Shown: positions 47,571 to 58,593 of the stretch, one piece after another
How the letters are laid out: each line of letters opens with the position of its first letter
Numbering within the stretch: position 1 is the stretch's first letter
Source of the DNA: Gentiana macrophylla
Taxonomy: Eukaryota; Streptophyta; Magnoliopsida; Gentianales; Gentianaceae
Assembly (NCBI GenBank): GCA_026214975.1
Contig: JAOBSW010000968.1
Span: forward strand, 1 to 64,000
Reading direction: 5' to 3'
Length of the DNA stretch: 64,000 nucleotides
Program-made: the position numbers and the translations under genes
Notes under the pieces: model-generated
What the model saw: the letters and a program-made list of their open reading frames with translations, nothing else
Told to the model about the DNA's origin: nothing
Databases searched by the model: none

Positions 47571-49400
47571 GTTGGAATAGTGTCCTAAACCCAATCGGGT
47601 TGGACCGGATTCGACCGGGTCAGATCATTTCTACTATTTCTTTATGTTTATACATATGATAAATGGCTTCATTATATATTCTGAACCAATTTGTGATTGT
47701 ATATATGATAACATCCCTAGTGTCCAACTGTGAGAGAGAAATCATAATAATGATTATGGTTGATGAGATCTCGTCTCACTTTAATGGTTTGATACTTAAA
47801 TGTCTCTAGTCGTATGTACTATTAAATAGGACATTAATAGTACGATTAGACTAGCACATATTAGATGTCTTCTATCTTATTGAAGATAAGGATAGATCTC
47901 GTCTATCAAAGTGTTGAGACACTTGGACTGTATGTGGACGTGTATTAGAGAATGCATATGTTAGACTGACCCACTTACTTTATTAAGTGTCGCACTATGT
48001 GGCGGTTGTGTAATTATCTTAAGACCGGAGTCTTCATGGCATCACGGTGTGGATTGTCATGCTTTGACACTATTGAGGTTTCCCCTAGCCATGGGGCGAT
48101 CATGCGGTAGTGATTGGGTGTGATACTGAAGTATGCGTAGGATTCATGTTGTTCGTCCGTAAATCGCGTACCCTATCAGTAGGGGTAAATATCCAAAATG
48201 ACTTTCTTATAAGGAATGTCTTATTCTTGAAAGTCTTTGCAAAGCGGAAGCAATATGTTACTTCGAGAGAGTAGGATATCCAGATTATAGGATACGGTCG
48301 TTGATGTTTGACACTCGACGTACGACCGTATGGATATTATTACAGCGATAGGATTTGTTTACACGGTAACCGTTTCACAAGAAAGGTAGTAGTCACTGCA
48401 TTTGACTCTTCCGATGATTGGGGGTCACGGTGTGTTGCTAGACGTTATTCCGTGATCGTTATGTATGAAGGGCATTTTCATAATTTGCACTTTATGCCTA
48501 CGGCCAACATATTCGGAAGCCTATCAGGTCACACACATAATTAAGAACATCTAGCCGGATTAAAATGCGGTTATAATGGTAACCAAATAAGGAAAGTTTT
48601 ATCTCGACTATAAAGTGTTATAGTGATAAATTAATATGGTGATATTTATTAATTATGAATAAATAAATACAAGATATTTATTATATTGATTAATTAAAGA
48701 ATACTCCGGATGCCAATTTATGGCAATATGGGGCGCATATTTTAAGTGTATAAGATACACTTGAATTGTGCAATTTAATTAATTGTATTACCATATATTA
48801 ATATTAGATATTAATATTTATATATATATATATGATTACATGCGTACATGTATATATAAGATATACATGTGCACATTTGTAATAGCTATATATTTATAAT
48901 GGATTTATATGTGTAATATATATATATGTGTAAATTGATTTATGATAATATAATAAAAGATATATTCAATATTAGATATTGGCAATATATATCTTGGAAA
49001 TATTTAATAGAAAATATTGAGTATTTAATTAGATAAATCTAGAATATCAATTTTCCTTATTTTACTAGTAAAATGTTTTCTTTCTCATCAATCTACACAG
49101 GAGCTTTTCCCAATCAGATTGGGAGACATTGGGGCGCAGGTCATCCTATATATAGGGAGGCTTGACTAGCTCTTTGTACATAACTATTCCACAGACTAAT
49201 AGTTTCTTGAGAAAAATAGAGAGCTTCTTAGAGAGAGAGTTTTTGGGAGAAAGAAAAAGGCGGCCCAGCAGCTGAGTTTTTCCGGTAGCAATCTAATGGT
49301 TGATTCCGGTAGGTTGTTCGCGTGGACTAGCGGTAGAGGTCGAACGCTTGGGCGGCTCCATGCACCACTACTCTCCTTAGACGGTCAAAGCGTCGATCTT
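47571..49400 (+). repeat. LTR of the second Copia-like family, plus direction, with promoter
   Basis: It begins TGTTGGAATAGTGTCCTAAACC with no purine tract before it, so it is a 5' LTR or a solo LTR. A TATA box (ctatatataggg, 49146-49157) is followed by a leader with aaaaatagagagcttcttagagag, fitting the U3/R border. The 3' end is not defined; it may extend to about 49400. It is the inverted partner of 42785-43931. Confidence 0.6.
49146..49157 (+). promoter_or_regulatory. TATA box in LTR promoter
   Basis: The TATATATA core lies about 1.58 kb into the LTR, in a locally GC-richer context, with a plausible start region 30 bases downstream. Confidence 0.5.
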
Positions 49401-49925
49401 TTAGATCAAGCAAGGTATTCACCGTCTACTAACTTATTATGTTTGTTGCTTAAACAAAGTCAATCCTGGTTAAAAGAAAATAAAATTTGGCTGCTTCGAT
49501 CGGCACCGCTAAATCGCTTGTGGCACCACGAATACTTCCGGCACCCTATAAATTGCTTTTGGCACGACCATATTATTTGTATTATTTTTTCTACTTCAAA
49601 CACAACCAAAAAAATAAAAAAAAAATTACTCCTTATACCACAAATTTTAAAAAATACAATTTAGTCCTTTGATTATTTAAATTAAACATTATAATCCAAA
49701 ATTATTAACTTACATCAATAACAAACCACAAACTTAATTTTCATCCAAATTATCATCTATATTTATTTCTTTATTGGCACCACCATAAACAACATTCATC
49801 TCCATCTCAATCTTCATCTTCCTCTACAAGTTTCTTCTTCATCAAAATTCATTTTCAACTTCTTCATCATCAAAATTCATCTTCATCTTTTTCCACATTC
49901 TTCTTCATCAAAATTCATTTCATGC
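49401..49925. other. Non-coding stretch with CTTCTTCATCAAAATTCAT repeats
   Basis: A pyrimidine-rich segment at 49790-49925 repeats ttcttcatcaaaattcat several times. It lies just upstream of the pararetroviral sequence and may be viral leader or host DNA; this cannot be decided. Confidence 0.4.
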
Positions 49926-50141
49926 ATTAGAAGAGAAAACAATTTTTTTTTATTTTGTTAGTACCAAAGAACTCCATGTCGACATTAAGGATGTCAAAGG
50001 AGAAGTATATTTACCTCTTATTACAAAACAAGAGATAAATAAAAATCTTCTTAAAATAAAAGAAGAACATAGAAGTTCAATTAGTATGGTCCATCTTGGA
50101 GCCATAAATATTTTGTTAAAATCTGAATTTCAAGAGGGTTG
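49926..50141 (+). pseudogene. Duplicated fragment of the viral movement-protein frame
   Basis: Nearly identical to 50548-50760 of the main movement-protein frame, with a few substitutions. It ends in a short repeat (aacatagaagttcaattag, present again at about 50143). It has no start of its own and is followed by stops. Confidence 0.8.
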
Positions 50142-50269
50142 AACATAGAAGTTCAATTAGTATGGTCCATCTTATATCCTTACTATTCCCCTCACATAAG
50201 AAACTTCCCTTTTTCCGCCATCTATTTTTATAATTTGTATAGAAAACTCCGAAGTGCATGCTTCAGAAA

Positions 50270-50315
50270 TTGGTATTAGAGCCTTGAGCTCGACCAAAAC
50301 CTTGGTAGCAGAGCC
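50270..50315 (+). promoter_or_regulatory. Two tandem tRNA-Met primer-site-like sequences
   Basis: TTGGTATTAGAGCC (50270-50283) and TTGGTAGCAGAGCC (50302-50315) each differ by one or two bases from the TGGTATCAGAGCC primer site used by caulimovirids and plant Copia elements. They stand directly before the movement-protein frame. Confidence 0.6.
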
Positions 50316-51050
50316 TTGTTAAGGTTCTACATTATTGTTTCCATTATGGAAAAAGATCCATTGGATCTAGATCATGATTCTAATAATGGATTTGAAAATG
50401 AGACTCAACTCATATTCAACGAATCCTCTTCTGGATTCAATGCTCAAATAACGATTCAACAAGAATTATTATCTAAAATTAAAGTCTCTAAGTTAGAGCT
50501 TAAGAAAGAGAAAATCTTTAGGATGCCTAGCTTCGTAAGCAACATCTTTAGAAGAGAAAACAATTTTTTTTATTTTGTTAGTACAAAAGAACTCCATGTC
50601 GACATTAAGGATGTCAAAGGAGAAGTATATTTACCTCTTATTACAAAACAAGAGATAAATAAAAATCTTCTTAAAATAAAAGAAGAACATAGAAGTTCAA
50701 TTAGTATGGTCCATCATGGAGCCATAAAGATTTTGTTAAAATCTGAATTTGAAGAGGGCATTAACACCCCTATTAAACTAGCATTAATTGACAATAGAAT
50801 TAATGATAGAAAAGATTGTGTTCTAGGTGCAGCAAAAGGTAACATAGCCTACAATAAGTTTATGTTTGCAGTTTATCCTAAGTTTGGACTCAGTATTCAC
50901 AGCAAAAACTTGGATAAAGCTTTATCGCTTATAGACCACTTCGAGCGTGAAGATCTGATGAATAAAGGTGATAAACCTTTTAGTGTAACTTATTTGATAA
51001 GTTATGCCTTAACTAATAGTCATCATAGTATTGACTATAAGAAAACATAA
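50316..51050 (+). pseudogene. Caulimovirid movement protein (30K superfamily), interrupted
   Basis: A 244-codon open frame whose central part has the conserved caulimovirid movement-protein block (region of KDCVLGAAKGN and the following YPKFGLSI). In this family the protein forms tubules through plasmodesmata for cell-to-cell spread. The likely native start is the ATG at 50346, ten codons downstream of the first. A TAA stops it at 51048-51050, but the same frame stays largely open with two or three more stops to about 51340, which would match the usual family length; so it is a truncated relic. Confidence 0.8.
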
Positions 51051-51333
51051 TACATCGAATTAGATGATGTTTTCTCAGAAATAGGAACTATACAAGAAAA
51101 GAAATTTTCTAATATAGATTCTAACGAAGACCTTTGGGCAATAGATATTGCTAAAGAAAAGTCAATATTATGAGAAACACCTAATATATCAAGTAAAAGG
51201 TTCTCAATTGGAGAAACATCTGCAAAAAGGAGCTTTGTTAAAACTCCTATAGCAAGAAATAACTTTCTTGAAAGGTCTGAATCTATGAGATCAGATAATG
51301 ACCTACTCTTATCAATCTCAGAAAGAGTAGATA

Positions 51334-51763
51334 ATGCTACCTAAACGCTTAAAAAGCTTTGTGGATAAAATGGAAACCAGAGAAGATCTTTGGGTTCTTA
51401 AGAAAAACCAATGTGTTATCAAACATTTTGGGCGAACAAAAGAATCAACCTTCTTTGTAAAAGAAGTAGATTTCAGAAATATATTTATAATATCTGGAAA
51501 GGCTTTAATGATTTCACGATCTTTTAAACAAGCATTTTATTTTGAATTGAGAGATCAATTCAACTAAAATGGATAAAGATTCAATCTTTAGAAAAGAAAA
51601 AATTCTTAAAGAAACAAAACCTTTGAGAAATAGACCTATTCATAAACCAGTAACCTGGATTAGTATGGGAAGTGAGAGACTTATTTTTCATGAAAAAAGA
51701 GTTTCGATTCACACGAATAAAAAAGGATTTCAAGAAGAAATCTATCTTCGAGAAATTCTCTAA
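51334..51763 (+). pseudogene. Two short pararetroviral frames, product not recognised
   Basis: Frames of 77 codons (51334-51567) and 64 codons (51569-51763) lie tandem with one base between them, in the viral gene array between the movement protein and the transmission-factor-like frame. Both are basic. They may be pieces of one broken frame. I see no recognisable domain. Confidence 0.35.
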
Positions 51764-51774
51764 GTCTTAAAGAT

Positions 51775-52220
51775 ATGTCTACACCACATATTCTTAAGAA
51801 AAGACAGGTTTTAAGGATAAAATCCTTAAACAGAGATACCAACACTAAGTATTGGTTCTCTACTAATGATGTTAGTATTAAAGCAATACAACATTTAGGA
51901 AATAATCTAAATGAAGTATCTGCACGAATATTACTAGGAATTTATAAATTGCTATCCTTTTTAGGACTAAGCAAAGATCCTAAAAAAACTTATTGAAAAA
52001 TCCTACCATTTGGAATAGATTTTCCAATCTTTTAGAACGGGGGGATTATTATGATAAACAAGACCTATTACAAGAAAATAATCAAGAATTAATGATTGTA
52101 ATAGAAAAAATCAACACATAAATAAGAACTCTGGGTTGTAAAATCGACAGACTTGCCGATCAAGAAGTTCAACTACTTAGTTGTAAGGTTGATAAACTTG
52201 AGAGATACCTCAAAATAATA
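51775..52220 (+). pseudogene. Aphid-transmission-factor-like frame (caulimovirus gene II type), broken
   Basis: A 73-codon frame (51775-51996) followed by more reading with stops. Its position after the movement protein and before a small coiled-coil frame, together with a central Asn/Leu-rich segment and a GLSKDP motif, fits gene II of caulimoviruses, which links virions to the aphid stylet. This is family inference; the relic ends at a TGA and is not functional. Confidence 0.5.
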
Positions 52221-52233
52221 CTAGGACAACAAA

Positions 52234-52551
52234 ATGACTAGTATGATAACTATTAATGAGACTGTTATTCTTCTTCACGAAGAGATTAAAGTCATATTAA
52301 GACAGTTAAAAGATATCCAAGATAAGATATCAAGAAATGCTACTAAGATAGAATTAGACTATAAAGCAGCACAAATTATCAAAGAAATAAAAGTGGAAAT
52401 AAATAATTTTTCATGTATTACAGTAGACACCGCTTCTACTTCTGCTTTCCCAGAAGATGGAAAGTACAGTTATCCCAATCATAATGTGAGAAACAAAGAA
52501 CTTGGCTCAAGTGCTGACCCAAATGCATTAAGTTGGCCTTTTAAATGAGTT
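52234..52551 (+). pseudogene. Virion-associated-protein-like frame (caulimovirus gene III type)
   Basis: A 105-codon frame with an N-terminal heptad-like region (about residues 8-55) suited to a coiled coil, and a Ser/Pro-containing tail. Its stop overlaps the ATG of the coat-protein frame by a few bases, the compact coupling usual in these viruses. In the family this small protein decorates virions. The identification rests on order, size and coiled coil only. A reversed copy with changes is at about 54220-54533. Confidence 0.5.
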
Positions 52552-52817
52552 TAAGTGCAAAACTAGAAGAATACTTCTGGAATAATCTAGAATATGATGA
52601 TTTCATTCTAGATGGACAATATACTTCACCCTTGGATGAAGTAATTAAGCTTATGTCTCTAGATGAGCTAGAGATTGAGAAAGAAATGGAAACAAGACCA
52701 GAATTAAGTAAAATTCTTGGTGTTGAAACCATTTATGCTCTAGGAGAAGAAAACCCTGAGATTATTTCTAAAAATGAACCTTTAGAAACTCCTAGAACTG
52801 ATAAACAGCCTGAATGA
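52545..52817 (+). pseudogene. Coat protein N-terminal part, left arm
   Basis: A 90-codon acidic frame starting right at the end of the previous gene. Acidic N-termini are typical of caulimovirid coat-protein precursors. It ends at a TGA after which the sequence jumps into rearranged DNA. The right arm carries a second copy on the minus strand (53948-54220) with only a few residue differences. Confidence 0.65.
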
Positions 52818-52837
52818 GGAGCTTCTGGCACAAAACG

Positions 52838-53396
52838 AGAAAAATCTCTTCAAAGGTTTGAAGCAGAATCTGTTGGGGTAACCACATATAGTCTATATAT
52901 ATCTATGTGATCAAATCCTAATTCAATAACATGTTCCATTCGTGTGGCTTTATGAGGATATTGTTGTTTGTTAGGACATTCATTTGCATAATGACCCTCA
53001 GTATTGCAGATCCAACATCTACAATTTTTCTCGCCTTTGGGTCAAAATTTCTTTTTGTCAGTATTTTCATATCCTTTGTCAGTTTTCTGACGTGGCTTAA
53101 AATACTTACCGGTTTTAAACCGTTTATTTTTCTTTTTATAAGAGAACTTGTTCTTATATTTCTTTTTAAACTTATTTTTCGTATAAGTCTTTTGGGGTGT
53201 GAAACCATATTCGGTGGATGCTTCTAAAATGTTTTCACAACATTTCTTATTGAATTTCTTCAATCGTTTTTGTTGTTTAGAGAGATCACAAATTTTTGCA
53301 ATTTCTTCTTTAACAAGTCTATTGGCGAAGCCAAGGCTGTAAGTGGTTACCCCAACAGATTCTGCTTTAAACCTTTGAAGAGATTTTTCTCCTACA
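52838..53396. repeat. Small second inverted repeat within the loop
   Basis: 52838-52890 (aaatctcttcaaaggtttgaagc...) is the reverse complement of 53338-53394. The left piece is out of its native coat-protein context, showing a second breakpoint. Confidence 0.75.
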
Positions 53397-53620
53397 ATAG
53401 GGATTTTGGTCAAATATTGTTTTATAAACCCAATAAATTCAATGTGAGGAAGTTTATAAAGATTTGTCTCAAAATCACATGTAAAAGCATCTAAATTACA
53501 AATATCACATAATTGTAATTTAACAAGGCGATTTCTAGCCTTTTCTTGTTGTTTAAGAATTTCATTTGCCTTATCGGAAAAATAATTAATTCCTAAAAAC
53601 ATGGAGTAGAAGCTGTCCAT
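52918..53620 (-). pseudogene. Coat protein core and zinc knuckle, minus strand
   Basis: A 192-codon frame (53620-53042) corresponds to the C-terminal half of a caulimovirid coat protein: a conserved middle part, then a strongly basic Lys/Arg tract. Just downstream, in another frame at 53017-52976, a CX2CX4HX4C zinc knuckle can be read, as expected after the basic tract; a frame break separates it. Family role: capsid subunit, RNA/DNA binding through the knuckle. Confidence 0.75.
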
Positions 53621-53929
53621 AACGGCTTCAAATATTTCTCCTGGTGTAGAGTTCCAATTTGTAATTTTTACAAATGATTGTACTATTCAATAGATTTCTA
53701 TGTTCTATTAAGAGGAGTATGTTTTTGGTTGTTCCATATGCCTTTTTATTTGTTTGAATAATCAAACTAAATTCTGTAGCCCATCTGTCTATGAGCTCTT
53801 TCCTATTTGTCCTACAATCAATGTTGAGTATAGGGATTCCAGTTTCCTTAGGTTCTCCTGAAGCTTTAGGATAATTGGTAAAAAAAAGGTTCCATCATTA
53901 CCTTTTCTTTTCTTAGAGGTTTCTTCTCC

Positions 53930-55081
53930 TTTTGTACCAGAAGCTCCTCATTCAGGCTGTTTATCAGTTCTAGGATTTTCTAATGGTTCATTTTTAGAAA
54001 TAATCTCAGGGTTTTCTTCTCCTAGAGCATAAATTGTTTCAACACCAAGAATTTTACTTAATTCTGGTCTTGTTTCCATTTCTTTCTCAATCTCTAGCTC
54101 ATCTAGAGACATAAGCTTAATTACTTCATCCAAGGGTGAAGTATATTGTCCATCTAGAATGAAATCATCATTTTCTAGATTATTCCAAAAGTATTCTTCT
54201 AGTTTTGCACTTAAACTCATTTAAAAGGGCAACTTAATGCATTTGGGTCAGCACTTGAGCCAAGTTCTTTGTTTCTCACATTATGATTGGGATAACTGTA
54301 CTTTCCATCTTCTGGGAAAGCAGAAGTAGAAGCGGTGTCTACTGTAATACAGGAAAAATTATTTATTTCCACTTTTATTTCTTTGATAATTTTTGCTACT
54401 GTATAGTCTAATTATATCTTAGTACCATTTCTTGATATCTTATCTTGGATATCTTTTAACTGTCTTAATATGACTTTAATCTCTTCGTGAAGAAGAATAA
54501 CAGTCTCATTAATAGTTATCATACTAGTCATTTTGTTGTCCTAGTATTATTTTGAGGTATCTCTCAAGTTTATCAACCTTACAACTAAGTAGTTGAACTT
54601 CTTGATCGGCAAGTCTGTCGATTTTACAACCCAGAGTTCTTATTTATGTGTTGATTTTTTCTATTACAATCATTAATTCTTGATTATTTTCTTGTAATAG
54701 GTCTTGTTTATCATAATAATCCCCCCGTTCTAAAAGATTGGAAAATCTATTCCAAATGGTAGGATTTTTCGATAAGTTTTGACTTGGATCTTTGCTTAGT
54801 TCTAAAAAGGATAGCAATTTATAATTTCTTATTAATATTCGTGCAGATACTTCATTTAGATTATTTCCTAAATGTTGTATTGCTTTAATACAAACTTCAT
54901 TAGTAGAGAACCAATACTTAGTGTTGGTATCTCATTTAAGGATTTTATCCTTAAAACTCATCCTTTCTTAATAATATGTGGTGTAGACATATCTTTAAGA
55001 TTTAGAGAATTTCTTATTTCCAGAAATTTCTCGAAGATAGATTTCTTTTTGAAATCCACTTTTATTCGTGTGAATCGAAAC
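53930..55081 (-). repeat. Right arm of the pararetroviral inverted repeat
   Basis: Minus-strand copy of the transmission-factor-like, virion-associated-like and coat N-terminal region. It is cut at 55081/55082 by the SIRE-type Copia element. The coat N-terminal frame (54220-53948) is open for 90 codons; the other frames carry more damage than in the left arm. Confidence 0.85.
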
Positions 55082-56790
55082 TGTTGGACTTATTTCTATG
55101 TTTTGATGATGAGTGCCAGACTAGCTGTTATAGTGCAAAGGCAAAAAGATGACTAGATCAAATGTATAGGTTTATTAGAGTTTGATTCATGAATAGGTTT
55201 GATCAAACAAGCACTGTAAAGGTCAGCTGATTTATATCAGCAGACTGGTCTATATCAGTAGGGTAGATAGGTCAGTAGACTAGTCAGGAACCTGCTAAAG
55301 ACTGAAGGCTGAGGGCTCAAACTCAGTTAATGAAGGCTAAGGGATCAAACTTAGTGATTTAAGTCAAGGCTATGGAATCAGAATTTAGGCAAGTCTGTGA
55401 TGACCTAAACTGATCACATATATCTTGTATAGAAGGTCTAAGTTCCATAAGTTGGATGATGTTTGGAACTTGGTTATATTTAAAAAGGGTGTAATCTAAC
55501 TTCACAGATAAAAGTTAGATAAAAGAAATCAGCTGCATTGTATTTTATACACAAAGAAATTGTTGTTCAAAGATGATGGGTATCTCAAGAGATCGATGAA
55601 CTCGCGATAATATACCTCGATTAATTCAAGATTATATTGGAAGATTACATGGATAAGGATGACCAACTACCTCGACTTATCAAACAAATCAAAGGTGAGA
55701 TTAAAAGAACGTTGGGATGATTGATTTTTATCCAATGGTTATAAGTCAAAGGGTGAATGATGATCGCGATTGTCAAAAGGAATTCGGCGATTGTCGACCC
55801 TATGAATAGTGATGTAAAGCAAATCAGATGGGACAAAAACCAGGAACGGTTACATTTGAATTTCAAATGCAAGTCACATGCATTCCTACCTATAAATAGA
55901 GGACTTTCAACTCAGAAAAATATATAGATGATTGATGAACTTTAAGAGAAAAATATAAGAGACTATTCTGAGCTGAAAAACATCCTGCAGAACTTACTGA
56001 ACTAAAAGCTACTGATCCAGAAAGATTCTTCAAGTGTATTCTGTATTCAAGCTACATCAAGTATACACACTAGCTTGAAGACTGCAAGCTGCTGATTATA
56101 TCATCCTAATCAAGATGCTGCAACTGAATCATTTATTTGATTCAATCTTTATATTATAAAGCACCTGCTGAAGACAGTGAAGCACAGTTGTGTGAAAGAC
56201 TGTTGTTTGTGGTGGAGCTGGTGAAGAGGCAATCCTACCCTTCAAGGACCAGTGGAAGACCCAGAGCGGCAATCCTACTGCTCCCGCCGGTTTGTGAAGC
56301 CATAGTCATTGGTGAAGGACAAGCAATCTTAGGAATCTTTGTAATCGCAACATCAAAGATCTCTAGTGAATTACCTCCAACATCACAGGAGAAGAGTGGG
56401 TGACAGATTACACCACTGGAACCACTATAAAATTTGCCTACTTACTTTCCGCATTTACATTCTACACTTATTTTATTTTATACATCAATCAACTGAATCT
56501 AGCAACTGAAATCACACACATACACTACTGAGTATCTAATACTTAGTATCATATTTAACAACAAGTATTAAGGCTTAATTTTGACATAATTCATTTGCAC
56601 AAATTCAAGAATCGAGCTGTCACATGAGACTCATCATTTATCGCGAGGCTCTTGAGGAGGATCAGAGACTCATCGAACTTCAAAGAGTCTGCTGAAGTTC
56701 TTTCGAATTTGTTAACTCCAAAGTTTTAAGCTGTTAAGTTTATTCATTCCCCCCTCTAAACTTAACCAAAGCCTTTTCAAGGGACCAACA
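55082..56790 (+). repeat. 5' LTR of the SIRE-type element
   Basis: Starts TGTTGGACTTATTTC and ends in ccaaca directly before the primer site. The reversed, older copy is at 41078-42737. Confidence 0.85.
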
Positions 56791-56792
56791 AT

Positions 56793-56805
56793 TGGTATCG
56801 AGAGC
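56793..56805 (+). promoter_or_regulatory. tRNA-Met primer-binding site
   Basis: TGGTATCGAGAGC, a two-change variant of TGGTATCAGAGC, two bases after the LTR end. Confidence 0.75.
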
Positions 56806-56899
56806 AAAGCTCACTGCTCAAGAAATCCTACTTGTTGTGCTTGTGAAAATACTTTGAAACTTTTTCAAGTTCTTGATTTTCAATATTGTATAAATAAAC

Positions 56900-58005
56900 A
56901 CTCTGCTGGAAGTGATTGAATCAACATGTGGTTCAAATCCTAGAAATTCTAATAATGAGGAGACTTTGGATGCTATCCTTAATCAATCGAGGAAAATACA
57001 ATCAGTTATGAGATTGTGTGAAGGTGAAAAAAGCTCTTGATTGGAGGTTGAAATATTAAAAGCTAAATTAAGAATTCTTAAAGGAAATAAAAGGATCTTT
57101 GGGACAGAATCAAAGATAAGCTCTCTTTGAACAATCGCCATTCTTGAATCTGTTGAACCATCTTGTTCTTTTACTGCATACAAATCTGGAAAGGCTTATG
57201 GTGATAAACAGGGCTTGGATTTGGAACTCAACAATCTAAAAGAGTGGATCCAAAGAGTTCATGAACCTAGTACCAGAATTGGTCCTAAGTTTGTACCTGC
57301 ACAAGATCGAACTCCAAGTAAGGTTGCTGAGGCAGTAAAACCTACTGAGAATACTTCAAGGAAGCAAAATCAGAAGTCAAAGAAGTCAACAGTTCCTAAC
57401 AAAAAGAACAAATCCAAAAATAGGACTGCTGGATCTTCTAGACCTACTGATAGCAGACCTGCTACCAAGTCTACTGAACCACAAAAAGGTAAAGGTCAGA
57501 AATATTCCAAGGATAAGAATCCAAAATCTAAAAATGTTAATCATTCAAGGGATACTTATCTCAGGGGGAAAGGTAGACTGTTCCCTACTAATGATGATTG
57601 GAATATTCCTGCACCTGCTGATAGAAACAACCAGTATGACCATGCTGCTAGGGTAAAACCTAAGCAATGGAATCAGCAAAGGACTCAGCAGAGGACTTAT
57701 AAAAGGCCTCGGCAAGGACCTCAATGAGACTCCATACTGAGGTCGTTTCTAACAGACAGCAAACAAATGGTTATACTAATGCTTCTAACAACAAGAGTCA
57801 CTTCAAACAGCATTATAAATCAAAAGGCCAGAAAACATATGTGAATCCTACCCAACCAACTGTTAGAACTTATGGATGTGTGGAATACATGTATGAACCA
57901 AAGTATGACACCTTTAGGAGAAGACCTTATGGAAACTTACCAAAGTTCATGCTTACCACTGACCACTATGGACCCAAACAGGTTTGGGTACCTAAAATGT
58001 ATTAA
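56900..58005 (+). pseudogene. Gag remnant of the SIRE-type element
   Basis: From 56930 a frame with stops leads into 57215-57727 (170 codons, extremely rich in Lys, Asn, Gln, Arg and Pro) and 57724-58005 (93 codons, ending YGPKQVWVPK). The latter is the usual run-in to the protease in this lineage. The N-terminal gag domain (UBN2 type) is missing, so gag has a large internal or 5' deletion and the element could not package itself. No intact zinc knuckle is seen. Confidence 0.65.
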
Positions 58006-58023
58006 CTTTGTTTTGTAGGGTGT

Positions 58024-58590
58024 CTGGTACTTTGACAGTGGATGTTCCAGACATATGACAAAGAACAAACACTGTTTATCAAACTTTGTGGCAAAGGATG
58101 GTCCAAGGGTGAATTTTGGCAACAAGAATATACCTGGATATACAAGAGGATATGGCACACTTGTGAGAAATGGACTTACAATCAAGAATATTGCATATGT
58201 GGATGGACTGGACTACAACTTGCTGAGCACTGGACAATTCTGTGACATGGATACAAGGTCACTTTTGACAAAAACAACTGTATTGTCATTAGTGAAAGAG
58301 GTGATCAAGTTGTACAGGCTGGTAGAAGACAACAAAACATGTATGTTGTGGATTGGTCTGCTGCTATTCCAGAAACCTGTCTGATTGTGCATACCAAGTC
58401 TGAACTCAATTGGTTATGGCACAAGAAGTTGAATCATTTGAACTTTGATGATATCAATTAGTTGGTGAAGAAGAAGCTGGTGATTGGTTTACCTGAGATC
58501 ACATTCAAGAAGGATGCTATTTGTGATGCATGTCAGCAGGGTAAATAGATAAAGTCAAGCTTCAAGTCAAAAACTAACCAATCAACTAAT
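58024..58590 (+). pseudogene. Copia protease and gag-pre-integrase region
   Basis: The aspartic protease site WYFDSGCSRHMT starts at about 58027 (DSG catalytic triad intact). It continues with NIAYVDGLDYNLLSTGQFCD and, after a frame change, LWHKKLNHLNFDDIN and the CDACQQGK zinc-like motif of the gag-pre-integrase domain. Stops at about 58459 and 58546 and a shift near 58245-58300 break it. Confidence 0.8.
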
Positions 58591-58593
58591 AGA

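Larger units (their letters stand above)
51700..52840 (+). repeat. Left arm of the pararetroviral inverted repeat
   Basis: Matches the reverse complement of 53930-55081 throughout. The outer edge (agtttcgattcacacgaat) and the inner edge (gaggagcttctgg) are present in both arms. Changes are few. Confidence 0.85.
49926..55081. mobile_element. Endogenous pararetrovirus (Caulimoviridae), rearranged and incomplete
   Basis: Tandem frames in the order movement protein, transmission-factor-like, virion-associated-like, coat protein, behind a tRNA-Met-type primer site, match the genome plan of caulimoviruses. The polymerase (protease, RT, RNase H) and the inclusion-body/transactivator gene are absent from the window. 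The copy is rearranged: a direct partial duplication at its left, and an inverted duplication of 51700-52840 at 53930-55081. Stops and shifts interrupt most frames, so it is a relic. A SIRE-type Copia element has inserted at its right end. Confidence 0.85.

Noticed and set aside
49926..55081. A complete, potentially active viral genome
   Set aside because: No polymerase region is present, frames are broken and the order is rearranged; this is a partial relic.
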